A stretch of DNA of 64,000 nt from Nocardioides albus (GTDB lineage Bacteria > Actinomycetota > Actinomycetes > Propionibacteriales > Nocardioidaceae): contig NZ_BMQT01000016.1 of assembly GCF_014648255.1 (NCBI RefSeq), forward strand, positions 28,780-92,779, given 5' to 3'. Shown here one piece after another: positions 7,278 to 15,978 of this stretch (position 1 is the first letter of the stretch; the number at the start of each line of letters is the position of its first letter). The notes below the pieces were generated by a model. It saw nothing but the letters and a program-made list of their open reading frames with translations, made no database searches and was not told where the DNA came from. Position numbers and translations under genes: made by a program.

Positions 7278-8981
7278 ATGACAACCACACTCGACACCGA
7301 CGTCCTGATCATCGGCGGCGGCCCCGTGGGCCTGACCCTCGCCAACCTGCTCGGCCTGCGCGGCAGCTCGGCGATCGTGCTCGAGGCACGCTCGGAGCTG
7401 ATCGACTACCCCCGCGGCGTCGGCCTTGACGACGAGTCGATCCGAACGCTGGCCACGGCCGGCCTGTGGGAGCAGATCGAGCCCTACACGGTCCCCCACC
7501 ACATCGTCCGGTTCGTCAACGGCCAGGGGCAGGTGCTCGCCAAGAACGATCCCCGGACCCAGGAGTTCGGATATGTCCGCAAGCACGGCTTCATCCAGCC
7601 GCTGGTCGACAAGGAGCTCGCCGCCGGCCTGGACCGCTTCGCTGACACCGAACTGCGCTTCGGCCACGAGGTGGTCGACCTGGTCGAGGACGACGACCAC
7701 GTCAGGGTCACGGCGGAGACCACCTCCGGAGAGCGGGTCCAGCTCACCGCTGCGTACGTCGTCGGCGCCGAAGGCGGCCGAAGCTTCACCCGCTCCTGGC
7801 TGGGCGCAAAGCACGGCGTCGAGTTCGAAGGGAAGTCGCCGTCGACGCGCTGGCTCGTCGTGGACGTCGAGGACGACCCGGTCGGCACGCCGTCGGTCTA
7901 CCTGGGTGCCGACCCGCGCCGCCCGTACGTCTCCATCGGGCTTCCGCTGGGACTCCGCCGGTGGGAGTTCATGCTCTTCGACGACGAGCCGACCGAGCTG
8001 GTCGACACCGCAGGCTTCCGCCGCGAGCTGCTCGCCCGGCACGTGCCGGAGCCGGACGCGCTGGAGATCATCAACCAGCGTGTCTTCACCCACCACGGCC
8101 GGATCGCGACCTCGTTCCGTAAGGGTCGAGTCATGTTGGCCGGCGACGCCGCGCACCTGATGCCGGTGTGGCTGGGTCAGGGATGGAACTCCGGGATCCG
8201 CGACGCCACCAACCTGGCCTGGAAGCTGACCGCGATCCTCCGCGGCCAGGCCGGCGACGACCTCCTCGACACCTACACCGACGAGCGTCACCAGCACGCC
8301 TCGGACATGATCGACGTCAACATGGCGGCCGGAGCGATCATGAAATGCGGCCCGGTCAAGGGCTGGCTGCGTGACCGCGCGGCGAGCCTGCTCAACCTGC
8401 GACCCGCCATGAAGGCGTACTTCTCCGAGCTCCGGTTCAAGCCGATGCCGAGGTACGCGGCAGGTGTGGTCGTCGACCAGGCGACCCTCGAGCCGGGCCG
8501 CTCCGATGTCTCGTTCAAAGGCTCCAGGCTGGCCCCGTTCGTCGACTCCTCCGGTGAGATCTCGCCGGTCGGGCTGCAGTTCATCCAGCCGCGGGTCAGC
8601 GCCGCCGGCGCGACCGACGTGCTGCTGGACCAGGTCACCGGCGACTGGTGGACGGTCGCCGCGTGGGGCAACGACCCTGCCCGCCTGCTCTCCGAGCAGG
8701 ACCTGGCAATCGCCGAGAGACTCGGTATCAGGCTGGTCGCCTTCTTCCCCGAGACGCAGCGCCCCTGGGCGGAGAAGCGCTTCGCCGGCTCCCCGACAAC
8801 GATCGTCGGCGACACGACCGGAGCTCTGAAGGACTGGTTCGACCGACGCGCCTGCGGCTTCGTCATGCTCCGGCCAGACCGGTTCGTCGCCGCCGCGTCC
8901 TTGGCCCAGCAGGCCTCCACGGCCTTCAACGCGACCCTCCAGGCCGCCTCGTATGTCACCACCGAAGGAGCAGACGCATGA
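7278..8981 (+). CDS. mhpA: 3-(3-hydroxyphenyl)propionate hydroxylase (FAD)
   Basis: A class A flavoprotein monooxygenase adding one hydroxyl to the ring with NAD(P)H and O2 to give the catechol. At 567 residues it is close to E. coli MhpA (554). The FAD dinucleotide fold is DVLIIGGGPVGLTLANLLG (~9-27). The second FAD motif is GRVMLAGDAAHLMPVWLGQG (~280-300), with the long C-terminal thioredoxin-like domain of the PHBH/MhpA group. DDESIRTLATAGL matches the MhpA substrate-side region. ATG 7278 lies 10 nt after mhpC, and the stop overlaps mhpB by 4 nt. Resorcinol- or other phenol-type substrates cannot be excluded, but MhpB next door argues for the phenylpropionate pathway. Confidence 0.92.
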   Translation: MTTTLDTDVLIIGGGPVGLTLANLLGLRGSSAIVLEARSELIDYPRGVGLDDESIRTLATAGLWEQIEPYTVPHHIVRFVNGQGQVLAKNDPRTQEFGYVRKHGFIQPLVDKELAAGLDRFADTELRFGHEVVDLVEDDDHVRVTAETTSGERVQLTAAYVVGAEGGRSFTRSWLGAKHGVEFEGKSPSTRWLVVDVEDDPVGTPSVYLGADPRRPYVSIGLPLGLRRWEFMLFDDEPTELVDTAGFRRELLARHVPEPDALEIINQRVFTHHGRIATSFRKGRVMLAGDAAHLMPVWLGQGWNSGIRDATNLAWKLTAILRGQAGDDLLDTYTDERHQHASDMIDVNMAAGAIMKCGPVKGWLRDRAASLLNLRPAMKAYFSELRFKPMPRYAAGVVVDQATLEPGRSDVSFKGSRLAPFVDSSGEISPVGLQFIQPRVSAAGATDVLLDQVTGDWWTVAAWGNDPARLLSEQDLAIAERLGIRLVAFFPETQRPWAEKRFAGSPTTIVGDTTGALKDWFDRRACGFVMLRPDRFVAAASLAQQASTAFNATLQAASYVTTEGADA

Positions 8982-9922
8982 GCCTCGCCCTCGTCACCAT
9001 GTCCCACTCCCCGCTGCTGGGGTACAACGACCCGGCGCCGGAGGTGAAGGCCGAGGTCGACAACGCCTTCGCCTCGGCGCGCGCCTTCGTGAGCGAGTAC
9101 GACCCCACGTTGGTCGTCTCCTTCGCTCCCGACCACTACAACGGCTTCTTCTACGACTTGATGCCGCCGTTCTGCATCGGCTACGAGGCGCTCGGCGTCG
9201 GCGACTACGGCACCGCTGAGGGCCCGCTGAACGTGCCGACCGGGACCGCCGAGAAGTTGGCCGAGTGGGTGGCCGAGCGTGACCTCGACGTCGCCATCTC
9301 GCGGAAGATGGAGATCGACCACGGGGCCATCCAGCCGCTGGAGATCCTCTTCGGCGGCATCGACACCGTGCCGACGATCCCCGTCTTCGTCAACGGCGTC
9401 GCCAAGCCCTTCACCCGGATGGTCCGGGTGCGCAGGCTCGGCGAGGCGATCGGCTCCTTCCTCGCCACCCTGACCGACGAGCGCGTCCTGGTGATCGGCT
9501 CCGGCGGCCTCTCCCACGACCCGCCCGTGCCGCAATGGGCCACGGCCACCGAGCCGCAGCGAGCGCTGCTTCTCAACGGCAGACACCCCACCGCAGCAGC
9601 CCGTGACGCCCGCCAGGAACGCGTCATCCAGACCGGCCGTGACTTCGCCGCCGGCACCGCCACGATCCAGGATCTGGCTCCCGAGTGGGATCGCGCCCTG
9701 ATGGCGGTGCTCGCCTCGGGCGACCTCTCCCCCATCGACGCGATGAACCCCACCCAGATGGCCCACGAGGCCGGCAACTCCGCCCACGAGGTACGCACCT
9801 GGGTCGCCGCATTCGCCGCACTGTCGGCCGCAGGCCCCTACCGCGTCGGCTACGCGTACTACCGTCCGATCAGGGAGTACATCGCAGGCTTCGGCGTGAT
9901 GACGGCCCAAACCGCCCGGTGA
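8978..9922 (+). CDS. mhpB: 2,3-dihydroxyphenylpropionate 1,2-dioxygenase (extradiol, LigB type)
   Basis: A class III Fe(II) extradiol dioxygenase that opens 2,3-dihydroxyphenylpropionate next to the hydroxyls. It has 314 residues, exactly the E. coli MhpB length. Signatures are the N-terminal SHSPLLGYNDPAPE, APDHYNGFFYDLMPPFC (~50-66) and the acid-base histidines His115 (EIDHGAIQPLE) and His180 (GGLSHDPPVP). The C-terminus STHEVK-like NSAHEVRTWVAAFAALS is conserved. ATG 8978 overlaps the mhpA stop as ATGA, with GAAGGAG upstream. Together with MhpA and MhpC it completes ring hydroxylation, cleavage and hydrolysis in one transcript. Confidence 0.95.
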   Translation: MSLALVTMSHSPLLGYNDPAPEVKAEVDNAFASARAFVSEYDPTLVVSFAPDHYNGFFYDLMPPFCIGYEALGVGDYGTAEGPLNVPTGTAEKLAEWVAERDLDVAISRKMEIDHGAIQPLEILFGGIDTVPTIPVFVNGVAKPFTRMVRVRRLGEAIGSFLATLTDERVLVIGSGGLSHDPPVPQWATATEPQRALLLNGRHPTAAARDARQERVIQTGRDFAAGTATIQDLAPEWDRALMAVLASGDLSPIDAMNPTQMAHEAGNSAHEVRTWVAAFAALSAAGPYRVGYAYYRPIREYIAGFGVMTAQTAR

Positions 9923-10242
9923 CCTCAGTCGGCCTGCGCCAAGGGCACATCGACCAGGCTGCGCCAGGATGTGCCCGCTCTGGTCGATACACCGCAGATC
10001 GGACCGCTCGATGGGCGGTGGCGCCCACCGCGCAATCTCACGTCGGCGCACATGTATGCAAGGGCGCGACGCAGCGCCACTCCCATCACACGGCGGTATG
10101 CGTCGGCACGAAATGCACCCGGCGGCAATCGACCGGGCGCAGTCGAAGCAGCGGGAGGCCTTAGACCCCTCGCTCGCGGCGCTCTCAACGCCACCCACCG
10201 TGATACATCCAGGGTTTTCACCCCGGCTCGGGGCACTTGGTC
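9923..10242. other. 320-bp interval without a recognisable gene
   Basis: This gap separates convergent mhpB and the carboxyltransferase gene. I see no gene of a known family on either strand. A minus-strand frame (10236-9925) encodes about 100 Arg-rich residues that I do not recognise and regard as non-coding or decayed. An inverted repeat GGGCACAT/ATGTGCCC (9943-9950 and 9969-9976) and a short CCCCG/CGGGG hairpin (10221-10233) could end transcription from the two sides, but neither is strong. Confidence 0.4.
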
Positions 10243-11709
10243 TCAACGCGAACAGGTTCGTCTTGTCGAGAACCCCTGACGAATTTCCTCAACGATCTCT
10301 GGGTAGGCAGCGACCAGGTCCTCACCCGATACAGCTACGACGGCGTGGACCACGCCGGCGGCACGGAGGTCGTACGCGCCGATTCGTTGGGCGCGGGCAA
10401 GATCCGCGGCTCGGTCGGTCACCCCGTGGCTAATCACGCTCGCACCCTCCGGCGGAAGCGCGGCGAGCCACGACGCGCTCGTGGCGACCGCATGCTGCGC
10501 GGGGACGAGAGCAAGCGCACCGCCACCGGTTCCCTCGGCGAGCAGGACACACACAGTCGGATGCGGGTGTGTCGTCAGGTCCTCGAGGCATCGCGCTATC
10601 TCAAAGGCGAGCCCGCCTTCCTCGGCATCTCGTGAGAGGTCGGCGCCCGGCGTGTCGACCACCGTCACGACGGGGAGCCCCAACTCGCGGGCGACCCGGA
10701 ACCCACGGCGAGCCTGGCGCAACCCTGCGGGCCCCAGAGGCGCGCCGGCGACCTGTGCGGCTCGGTCCTGACCGACCACGACGCAGGCTGTGCCAGCGAT
10801 CCGGGCGAACGCGACCACCACGCTGCGATCCCTTTCGCCGGCGCCTGTTCCGTTCAGCGGAAGGAGCTCAGTGGCGGCCCCGGCGAGAAACTCGGTGAGC
10901 GCGGGTCGGTCCGGCCTCCGGGTCGCGACCACCGATGCCCAGACATCAGCGGTGGGGCCAGCGTCGACATCACCTTGCTCGACCCTCGCGCCCACCTTCA
11001 TATCGGACACCTCATCGGGCTCGAGCGGCGAAGCGAGCAGGTCGAGCAGCAGCCCGACCTCCCACCGCACCACCTCGACATCCGCAACCCGGTCCACGAG
11101 ACCGACCCGGTGGAGATTCTCCGCTCGCTGGACGTCGCGCGGGAAGTCACGGTGATACAGACCCCGGTAGACCTTCGGTCCGAGGAACCCGGTGAGCGCA
11201 CCGGGTTCTGCCCATGTCATCTGGCCCAGGCCACCCCACGAGGCCATCGTCCCACCGGTCGTGGGGTGACGCAGATGCACTACGTACAGCAATCCGGCGT
11301 CCTTGTGCGCCCTGACGGCGGCTGCGATCGACGACATCCGGACAAAGGCGGGCGTTCCCTCCTGCATCCGGGTGCCACCCGAGGCCGGGGCGGCAAGAAT
11401 CGGCAGGCCGAGCGCCGTCGCCCGGGTGATCGCGGCGACAAGCCTCTCGGCGGCAGCCTCGCCGATCGATCCTCCCAGGAATCCGAACTCGGATACCAGG
11501 ACGACGACCGGCTGGCCACAGATTCGGGCCGAACCGGTCAGTACCGACTCATCCGCACCGCTGTGGACCGCTGCGGCGGCGAGTTCCGCGGGATAGTCCG
11601 CAGCTCCGGTCGACGGCTGTTTCGGAGCCGTGTCCCAGCTCTCGTACGAGCCGTCGTCGACGAGCGCCGACAGGTAGTCGGCCGCGGAAAGTACGGTGCG
11701 CGCGCTCAT
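10243..11709 (-). CDS. Fused AccD/AccA-type carboxyltransferase
   Basis: A 488-residue protein with two crotonase-fold carboxyltransferase halves. The N-half (~40-250) resembles AccD: LGLPILAAPASGGTRMQEGTP and PTTGGTMASWGGLGQMTWAEPGAL. The C-half (~280-480) resembles AccA: LGLPVVTVVDTPGADLS, LLAEGTGGGALAL and LPPEGASVI. Fused beta/alpha carboxyltransferases of about this length occur in actinobacteria. No biotin carboxylase or biotin carrier is encoded in this operon. The protein may therefore borrow partners from elsewhere, or act as a decarboxylating or malonate-type transferase. Start 11709 is chosen over 11736 because it has GGAG 8 nt upstream and makes an ATGA overlap with the CoA-transferase gene. 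The substrate is unknown. Confidence 0.85.
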   Translation of the reverse strand: MSARTVLSAADYLSALVDDGSYESWDTAPKQPSTGAADYPAELAAAAVHSGADESVLTGSARICGQPVVVLVSEFGFLGGSIGEAAAERLVAAITRATALGLPILAAPASGGTRMQEGTPAFVRMSSIAAAVRAHKDAGLLYVVHLRHPTTGGTMASWGGLGQMTWAEPGALTGFLGPKVYRGLYHRDFPRDVQRAENLHRVGLVDRVADVEVVRWEVGLLLDLLASPLEPDEVSDMKVGARVEQGDVDAGPTADVWASVVATRRPDRPALTEFLAGAATELLPLNGTGAGERDRSVVVAFARIAGTACVVVGQDRAAQVAGAPLGPAGLRQARRGFRVARELGLPVVTVVDTPGADLSRDAEEGGLAFEIARCLEDLTTHPHPTVCVLLAEGTGGGALALVPAQHAVATSASWLAALPPEGASVISHGVTDRAADLARAQRIGAYDLRAAGVVHAVVAVSGEDLVAAYPEIVEEIRQGFSTRRTCSR

Positions 11710-12881
11710 GCCGATGTCTCCTGGTCCTCGAGCCAATCCAGGAGCTGTCGGCGATGCTGGTCGAGCATCGGCGGCGCGGTGTGGTCCTTGCGACCGCCGG
11801 CGTAGGCGTTGTCGTCGAAACGGAGGACCGGCCCGGGTAGTTCGAGGGTCCCGAACACGGGGTGATCGACTTCGATGACCAAGCCCTGCGATCGGGTCTG
11901 GTCCCAGGCGTAGACGTCGTCGAGGGTTCGGACCTTGCCTGCCGGGATCCCCGCCCTCTCCAGGGCCTCGAGGACGGCCTCGCTCGATGAGTTGCTGAAC
12001 GCCATCTCGATGAGGTCACGGAGCTCCTCACGTCGCTCGACGCGGTTGCCGTTCCGGGCAAAGCGGGGATCAGCGGCATCGAGGCCCACCAGCGGGGCGA
12101 AGGAAGTCCACAGTCCCTCGCTGCCGACGGCGATCTGAACCGGAGCATCCGCGGTGCGGAACAGACCGTACGGCGCGATCGAGGGGTGTTGATTGCCGAT
12201 CGCCCGCGGCACCTCCCCCGCGATCGTGGCTCGCGTGCCCTGGAAGCCGTGGATACCGACGACGGAGGCGAGCAGGCTCGTACGTACGACGCGCCCGCGA
12301 CCGGTTCGCTCCCGCTCGTGCAACGCAGCCAGCAGGCCGAAGGCGCCGTTCATACCGGCGAGAAGATCTGCGATCGGCACGCCGACCTTGGTCGGCTCGT
12401 CGGCCGAAGGGCCGGTCAGGCTCATCAGTCCGGCCTCGCCTTGGGCGATCTGGTCGTAGCCGGACCGGCCACCCTCGGGGCCGTCGTGCCCGAAGCCTGT
12501 GATCGAGAGGACGATCAGGCGAGGATTGATGTCGTGGAGTTCGGCGAGGGAGAAACCGAGGCGGTCGAGCACCCCGGTACGGAAGTTCTCCGCCAGAACA
12601 TCGGCCCGCTGGACGAGCTTGCGCAGGATGTCGCGCCCTTCCTCTGAGCGCAGGTCGAGGGCGATGGACTCCTTGTTGCGGTTGGCAGACAGAAAGTAGG
12701 TCGACTCACGGGCACCGTCCTCATCTAGGAACGGCGGACCCCAGCCGCGGGTGTCGTCACCGGTGGGCGACTCCACCTTGATGACGCGGGCTCCGAGATC
12801 AGCGAGCATCATCGTCGCGTGCGGCCCTGCCAGGGCGCGGGTCAGATCGACGACCACGAGGTCGTCTAAAGGTGCGGACAC
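11706..12881 (-). CDS. CaiB/BaiF (class III) CoA-transferase
   Basis: The enzyme moves CoA from an acyl-CoA donor to a free acid. It has 391 residues, typical for the family. The N-terminal CoA-binding fold is VVVDLTRALAGPHATMMLADLGA followed by VIKVESPTGDDTRGWGPP. NRNKESIALDLRSEEG, ITGFGHDGPEGGRSGYDQIAQ and the probable catalytic Asp in VGVPIADLLAGMNGAFGLL follow. The start is GTG 12881, with AAAGGGA 6 nt upstream; the longer open frame to 13229 runs into the transporter gene and lacks similarity. It is third in the amidase-transporter-transferase-carboxyltransferase operon, so it probably activates the acid brought in or released by the first two products. Confidence 0.9.
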   Translation of the reverse strand: MSAPLDDLVVVDLTRALAGPHATMMLADLGARVIKVESPTGDDTRGWGPPFLDEDGARESTYFLSANRNKESIALDLRSEEGRDILRKLVQRADVLAENFRTGVLDRLGFSLAELHDINPRLIVLSITGFGHDGPEGGRSGYDQIAQGEAGLMSLTGPSADEPTKVGVPIADLLAGMNGAFGLLAALHERERTGRGRVVRTSLLASVVGIHGFQGTRATIAGEVPRAIGNQHPSIAPYGLFRTADAPVQIAVGSEGLWTSFAPLVGLDAADPRFARNGNRVERREELRDLIEMAFSNSSSEAVLEALERAGIPAGKVRTLDDVYAWDQTRSQGLVIEVDHPVFGTLELPGPVLRFDDNAYAGGRKDHTAPPMLDQHRRQLLDWLEDQETSA

Positions 12882-12958
12882 GGGCGGTCCCTTTCGCCGA
12901 GGTCGTCGCCCCGTCCCAATGCAGGCAGGGCGACGACCGGATGGATGAGGTGGTCTGG

Positions 12959-14434
12959 TCAGGGCTGTACTGGCGGGTGGTAGTCCAGGGTCCCGGCGAA
13001 GAACCAGAGCAGGCCGAGCACGAGCGGGAGGTGCACGAGGAACTGGACGAAGGTGAAGCCGACCAGGTGTCGTGCCCGCAGCCCGAGGATTCCCAGGAGC
13101 GGGAGCATCCAGAAGGGGTTGATCAGGTTGGGCAGAGCCTCGGCGGCGTTGTAGATCTGCACGGTCCATCCCAGGTGCGATTCCATCGCGTTCGACGCGT
13201 CCATGACGTAGGGCGCCTCGATGATCCACTTCCCGCCACCTGAGGGGATGAAGAATCCGAGTGTGGCGGAGTAGATCCCGATGACCAGGGCGAAGGTGCC
13301 CGGTGTGGAGAGATTGACGAACCCTTCGGAGATGAGGTGGGCCAGGCTGTCACCGTCCTCTGACTGCGCACGTGTCAGGATCGCTGCGATCCCGGCGTAG
13401 AACGGGAACTGGATGAGGATTCCCGCCGTCGCGGGAACGGCGTTGGAGACGGCGTCGAGGAAGCTCCGCGGGCGCCAGTGAAGGAGCATCCCTAACGCGA
13501 GGAACAGCAGGTTGTAGGTGTTGAGGTTCGAGATGACGACGATCGGGTCGCCGGTCATGAACTCCCGGAACAGCCAACCGGCCACCAGGAGCGCCACGAC
13601 GATCGTCAGCAGCGGGCTGAACTCCAGCCAGTCGCCGGGCCGTTCCCGCACACGGCGGGTGGAGGTCTTCTCTGCGAGGTCGACACCGAGATCCCTCGCG
13701 CTGACCGCGTTGCGCTCGCCGGGCGCCGAAAGGAAGGCGATCGTGACGCTGGCGACCAGGATGATCGCGGCCAGGACCAGCGACTGCCACAGGAAGATGG
13801 TCTCCCGGAACGGGATGACGCCGGTGATGGCGATCAGGTCGGGAGGGAGGCTGTCCGGATTGGCCTGGAGCTGAGCGGCCGACGAACTGATGCCAAGGGC
13901 CCAGATCCCGCCGATGCCGAGGTACGCGGCGGCGCCGGCCGCACGGTAGTCGACCTTGATGTCTTCCCGCCGCCCGACGGCTTTGGCGAGCAGGCCGGCG
14001 AAGACCAGACCGAAGCCCCAGTTGACCAGTGAGGTCGCGAGGCTGATCGTCGCGATGAAGGAGATCGCGGTTCGTCCGGTGCGGGGAACCGCCGCCAGCC
14101 GGTCGATCAGCTTGCTCGCGGGTGGCGAGGTGGCCACGACGTACCCGGTCACGACGACCAGGGCCATCTGCATGGTGAACGGGATGAGGTCCCAGAAGCC
14201 CGTGCTGAAGCTGTCGGCCACGGCGGTGGCCGGCGCACCCATGATCAGCGCGGCCACAGCTGCGACCGCCACGGCGATCAGGGCGAACACGAAGGCGTCG
14301 GGGAACCACTTCTCGACGAAACCGGAGAAGTTCAGCGCCAGCCGGGCCCAGAAGCCTTCCCGGACATCGCCGTTCGGGCTCTCTTGATCGAGAACGACGT
14401 CGCCGTCGACGTCTATCGAGCCGCGCCGGCTCAT
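12959..14434 (-). CDS. Short-chain fatty acid transporter, AtoE family
   Basis: A 491-residue polytopic membrane protein of the AtoE/TIGR00366 short-chain fatty acid uptake family, with about 12 hydrophobic segments. Recognisable blocks are LNFSGFVEKWFPDAFVFALI near residue 35, ATSLVNWGFGLVFAGLLAKAVGR near 130, NTYNLLFLALGMLLHWRP near 300 and the signature FFIPSGGGKWIIEAPYVM near 395. ATG 14434 overlaps the amidase stop (ATGA). E. coli AtoE serves short-chain acids such as acetoacetate and butyrate; a small carboxylate is the likely cargo here. Placed between an amidase and a CoA-transferase, it links uptake to activation. Confidence 0.88.
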   Translation of the reverse strand: MSRRGSIDVDGDVVLDQESPNGDVREGFWARLALNFSGFVEKWFPDAFVFALIAVAVAAVAALIMGAPATAVADSFSTGFWDLIPFTMQMALVVVTGYVVATSPPASKLIDRLAAVPRTGRTAISFIATISLATSLVNWGFGLVFAGLLAKAVGRREDIKVDYRAAGAAAYLGIGGIWALGISSSAAQLQANPDSLPPDLIAITGVIPFRETIFLWQSLVLAAIILVASVTIAFLSAPGERNAVSARDLGVDLAEKTSTRRVRERPGDWLEFSPLLTIVVALLVAGWLFREFMTGDPIVVISNLNTYNLLFLALGMLLHWRPRSFLDAVSNAVPATAGILIQFPFYAGIAAILTRAQSEDGDSLAHLISEGFVNLSTPGTFALVIGIYSATLGFFIPSGGGKWIIEAPYVMDASNAMESHLGWTVQIYNAAEALPNLINPFWMLPLLGILGLRARHLVGFTFVQFLVHLPLVLGLLWFFAGTLDYHPPVQP

Positions 14435-15861
14435 CGGACCGCTCCTGCGGCGACGCGGCGGCCGACCGGAAGTCGGCTCGCGATCTCGACGCCCTGCTCG
14501 AAGCGCTGTGCATAAGACAGGAGCCGGGCCTCCGAGCCGGGACGTCCGACGAGCTGCACGCCGATCGGCAGGCCGTCCTGATCCAGTCCGCTCGGCAGGG
14601 CGACCACCGGGCACCCGGTCAGCGAGATGCAGAACGTGATCGCGATCCAGTCGATGTAGGTCGTCAGCTCGGTGCCGTCGATCTCCTGCGGCGCGGGCCA
14701 CTCGACAGGAAATGGGGGCAGCGGGGCGCTGGGGACGACCAGGACGTCGTGGTCGTCGAAGAAGTCCATGACGTGATGGATCAGCGCCCCCCGCGCCCGT
14801 TCGGCCCACTGCACGTCGGCCGTGGACTGGGCGAGCCCTTTCTCGATGTTCCACACGATGTCGGCCTTGATCAGGTCGCGGTGGCGCTCGAGCGTGCTGG
14901 CGTGCATCGTCGCGATCAGATGAGCCCGCAGGATCTGGAACGCCTCGTAAGCGTCGCCGAAGTCAGGCTCGGCATCGACGACCTCGGCCCCCATCGCGGT
15001 GAAGTGGGCGAGGGAGTCACGCGTGACCCGGCGAACGGTCTGGTCGACGGGAAGCACCCCGAGATCCGCCGAGTAGGCGACTCGCGCGGGCGCGTCGTAC
15101 GCATCCAGCGAAGCGACGAACGACGTCGGCCGCTCTCGACGGGTGAGCGGATCGTGGTCGTCGTAGCCGATCATCGCGTCGAGCATCAGCGCAGCGTCGG
15201 CGACGTTGCGCGCCATCGGCCCCTCGACCCACAGAGTGTCGAACGGGACCGCGGGGGTGCGTCGCGGCACTCGACCGGCTGTTGGACGGACGCCGACGAT
15301 GCCGTTGAAGCCGGCCGGTGTCCGGAGTGACCCGCCGAGGTCGTTGCCGGTGGCCAGCCACGCGGACCCGGAGGCGAGACAGGCCGCGGCGCCACCGGAG
15401 GAACCACCGACCGAGCGGTCGAGGTTCCATGGGTTGCGGCTCGGACCGAAGAGCGGGTTGTACGTGTGGCCACCGGCGAACTCTGGAACGTTGGACTTCG
15501 CGTAGGCGATGGCGCCGTTGCCTTCGAGGACGCGAACCATCGCATCGGACTCGTCGGCGACGGTGTCCGCGAAGATCGGTGAGCCGAACGTGGTGCGCTG
15601 TCCGGCGACGTCGTTGTAGTCCTTGACCGCCACCGGAAGACCGGCCAGAAGGCCACGATCCTTCGGGTCCGGGTGACGCTTCATCATCGCCTCGGCCTGC
15701 GTCCGAGCTTGATCGAAGAACCGGATGGGCAATGCATTCACCTCGGAATCGACCTCGGTGACGTGTTCCTCGAGGGTCTTGACCAACTCGAGGGGCGAGA
15801 CCTCGCCCCGACGAAGCAGGTCGACGACCTCCCGGGCGGTCTTACGGATGATGTCGTTCAC
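14431..15861 (-). CDS. Amidase (amidase signature family)
   Basis: The enzyme hydrolyses an amide to acid and ammonia. At 476 residues it has the full Ser-cisSer-Lys apparatus: Lys in LPVAVKDYNDVAG (~80), cis-Ser and linker in RSVGGSSGGAAACLASG (~155) and the nucleophile Ser in NDLGGSLRTPAGFNG (~180). The C-terminus SGLDQDGLPIGVQLVGRPG is the usual family end. ATG 15861 opens the leftward operon amidase, AtoE-type transporter, CoA-transferase, carboxyltransferase, and a Lrp-type regulator diverges 117 bp away. The substrate is not evident; an amide of a short or dicarboxylic acid would fit the downstream genes. Confidence 0.92.
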   Translation of the reverse strand: MNDIIRKTAREVVDLLRRGEVSPLELVKTLEEHVTEVDSEVNALPIRFFDQARTQAEAMMKRHPDPKDRGLLAGLPVAVKDYNDVAGQRTTFGSPIFADTVADESDAMVRVLEGNGAIAYAKSNVPEFAGGHTYNPLFGPSRNPWNLDRSVGGSSGGAAACLASGSAWLATGNDLGGSLRTPAGFNGIVGVRPTAGRVPRRTPAVPFDTLWVEGPMARNVADAALMLDAMIGYDDHDPLTRRERPTSFVASLDAYDAPARVAYSADLGVLPVDQTVRRVTRDSLAHFTAMGAEVVDAEPDFGDAYEAFQILRAHLIATMHASTLERHRDLIKADIVWNIEKGLAQSTADVQWAERARGALIHHVMDFFDDHDVLVVPSAPLPPFPVEWPAPQEIDGTELTTYIDWIAITFCISLTGCPVVALPSGLDQDGLPIGVQLVGRPGSEARLLSYAQRFEQGVEIASRLPVGRRVAAGAVR

Positions 15862-15978
15862 GGCGACCTCCAGATCGATCGGACCCCGTTCCGGGGATTC
15901 GCCTCAACTGTGGCCCCGGTCACAGGTCATCAGCAATAGACTCTGTTCAGATGGAGGATCTCGCCATAAGATCGGCGA
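15862..15978. promoter_or_regulatory. Divergent control region, amidase operon and Lrp-type regulator
   Basis: This 117-bp gap must contain both promoters. It includes an A/T-richer block with the inverted repeat TCGCC/GGCGA (about 15961-15978) just before the regulator start, a plausible site for an Lrp/AsnC dimer. No clear -10/-35 pairs were identified. Confidence 0.4.

Noticed and set aside
9925..10236. Minus-strand frame between mhpB and the carboxyltransferase
   Set aside because: Arg-rich, without a ribosome site or recognisable motif; treated as an empty interval.
8288..10246. 652-codon minus-strand frame over mhpB
   Set aside because: It is antisense to well-conserved mhpA/mhpB and shows no family motif; GC-rich codon shadow.
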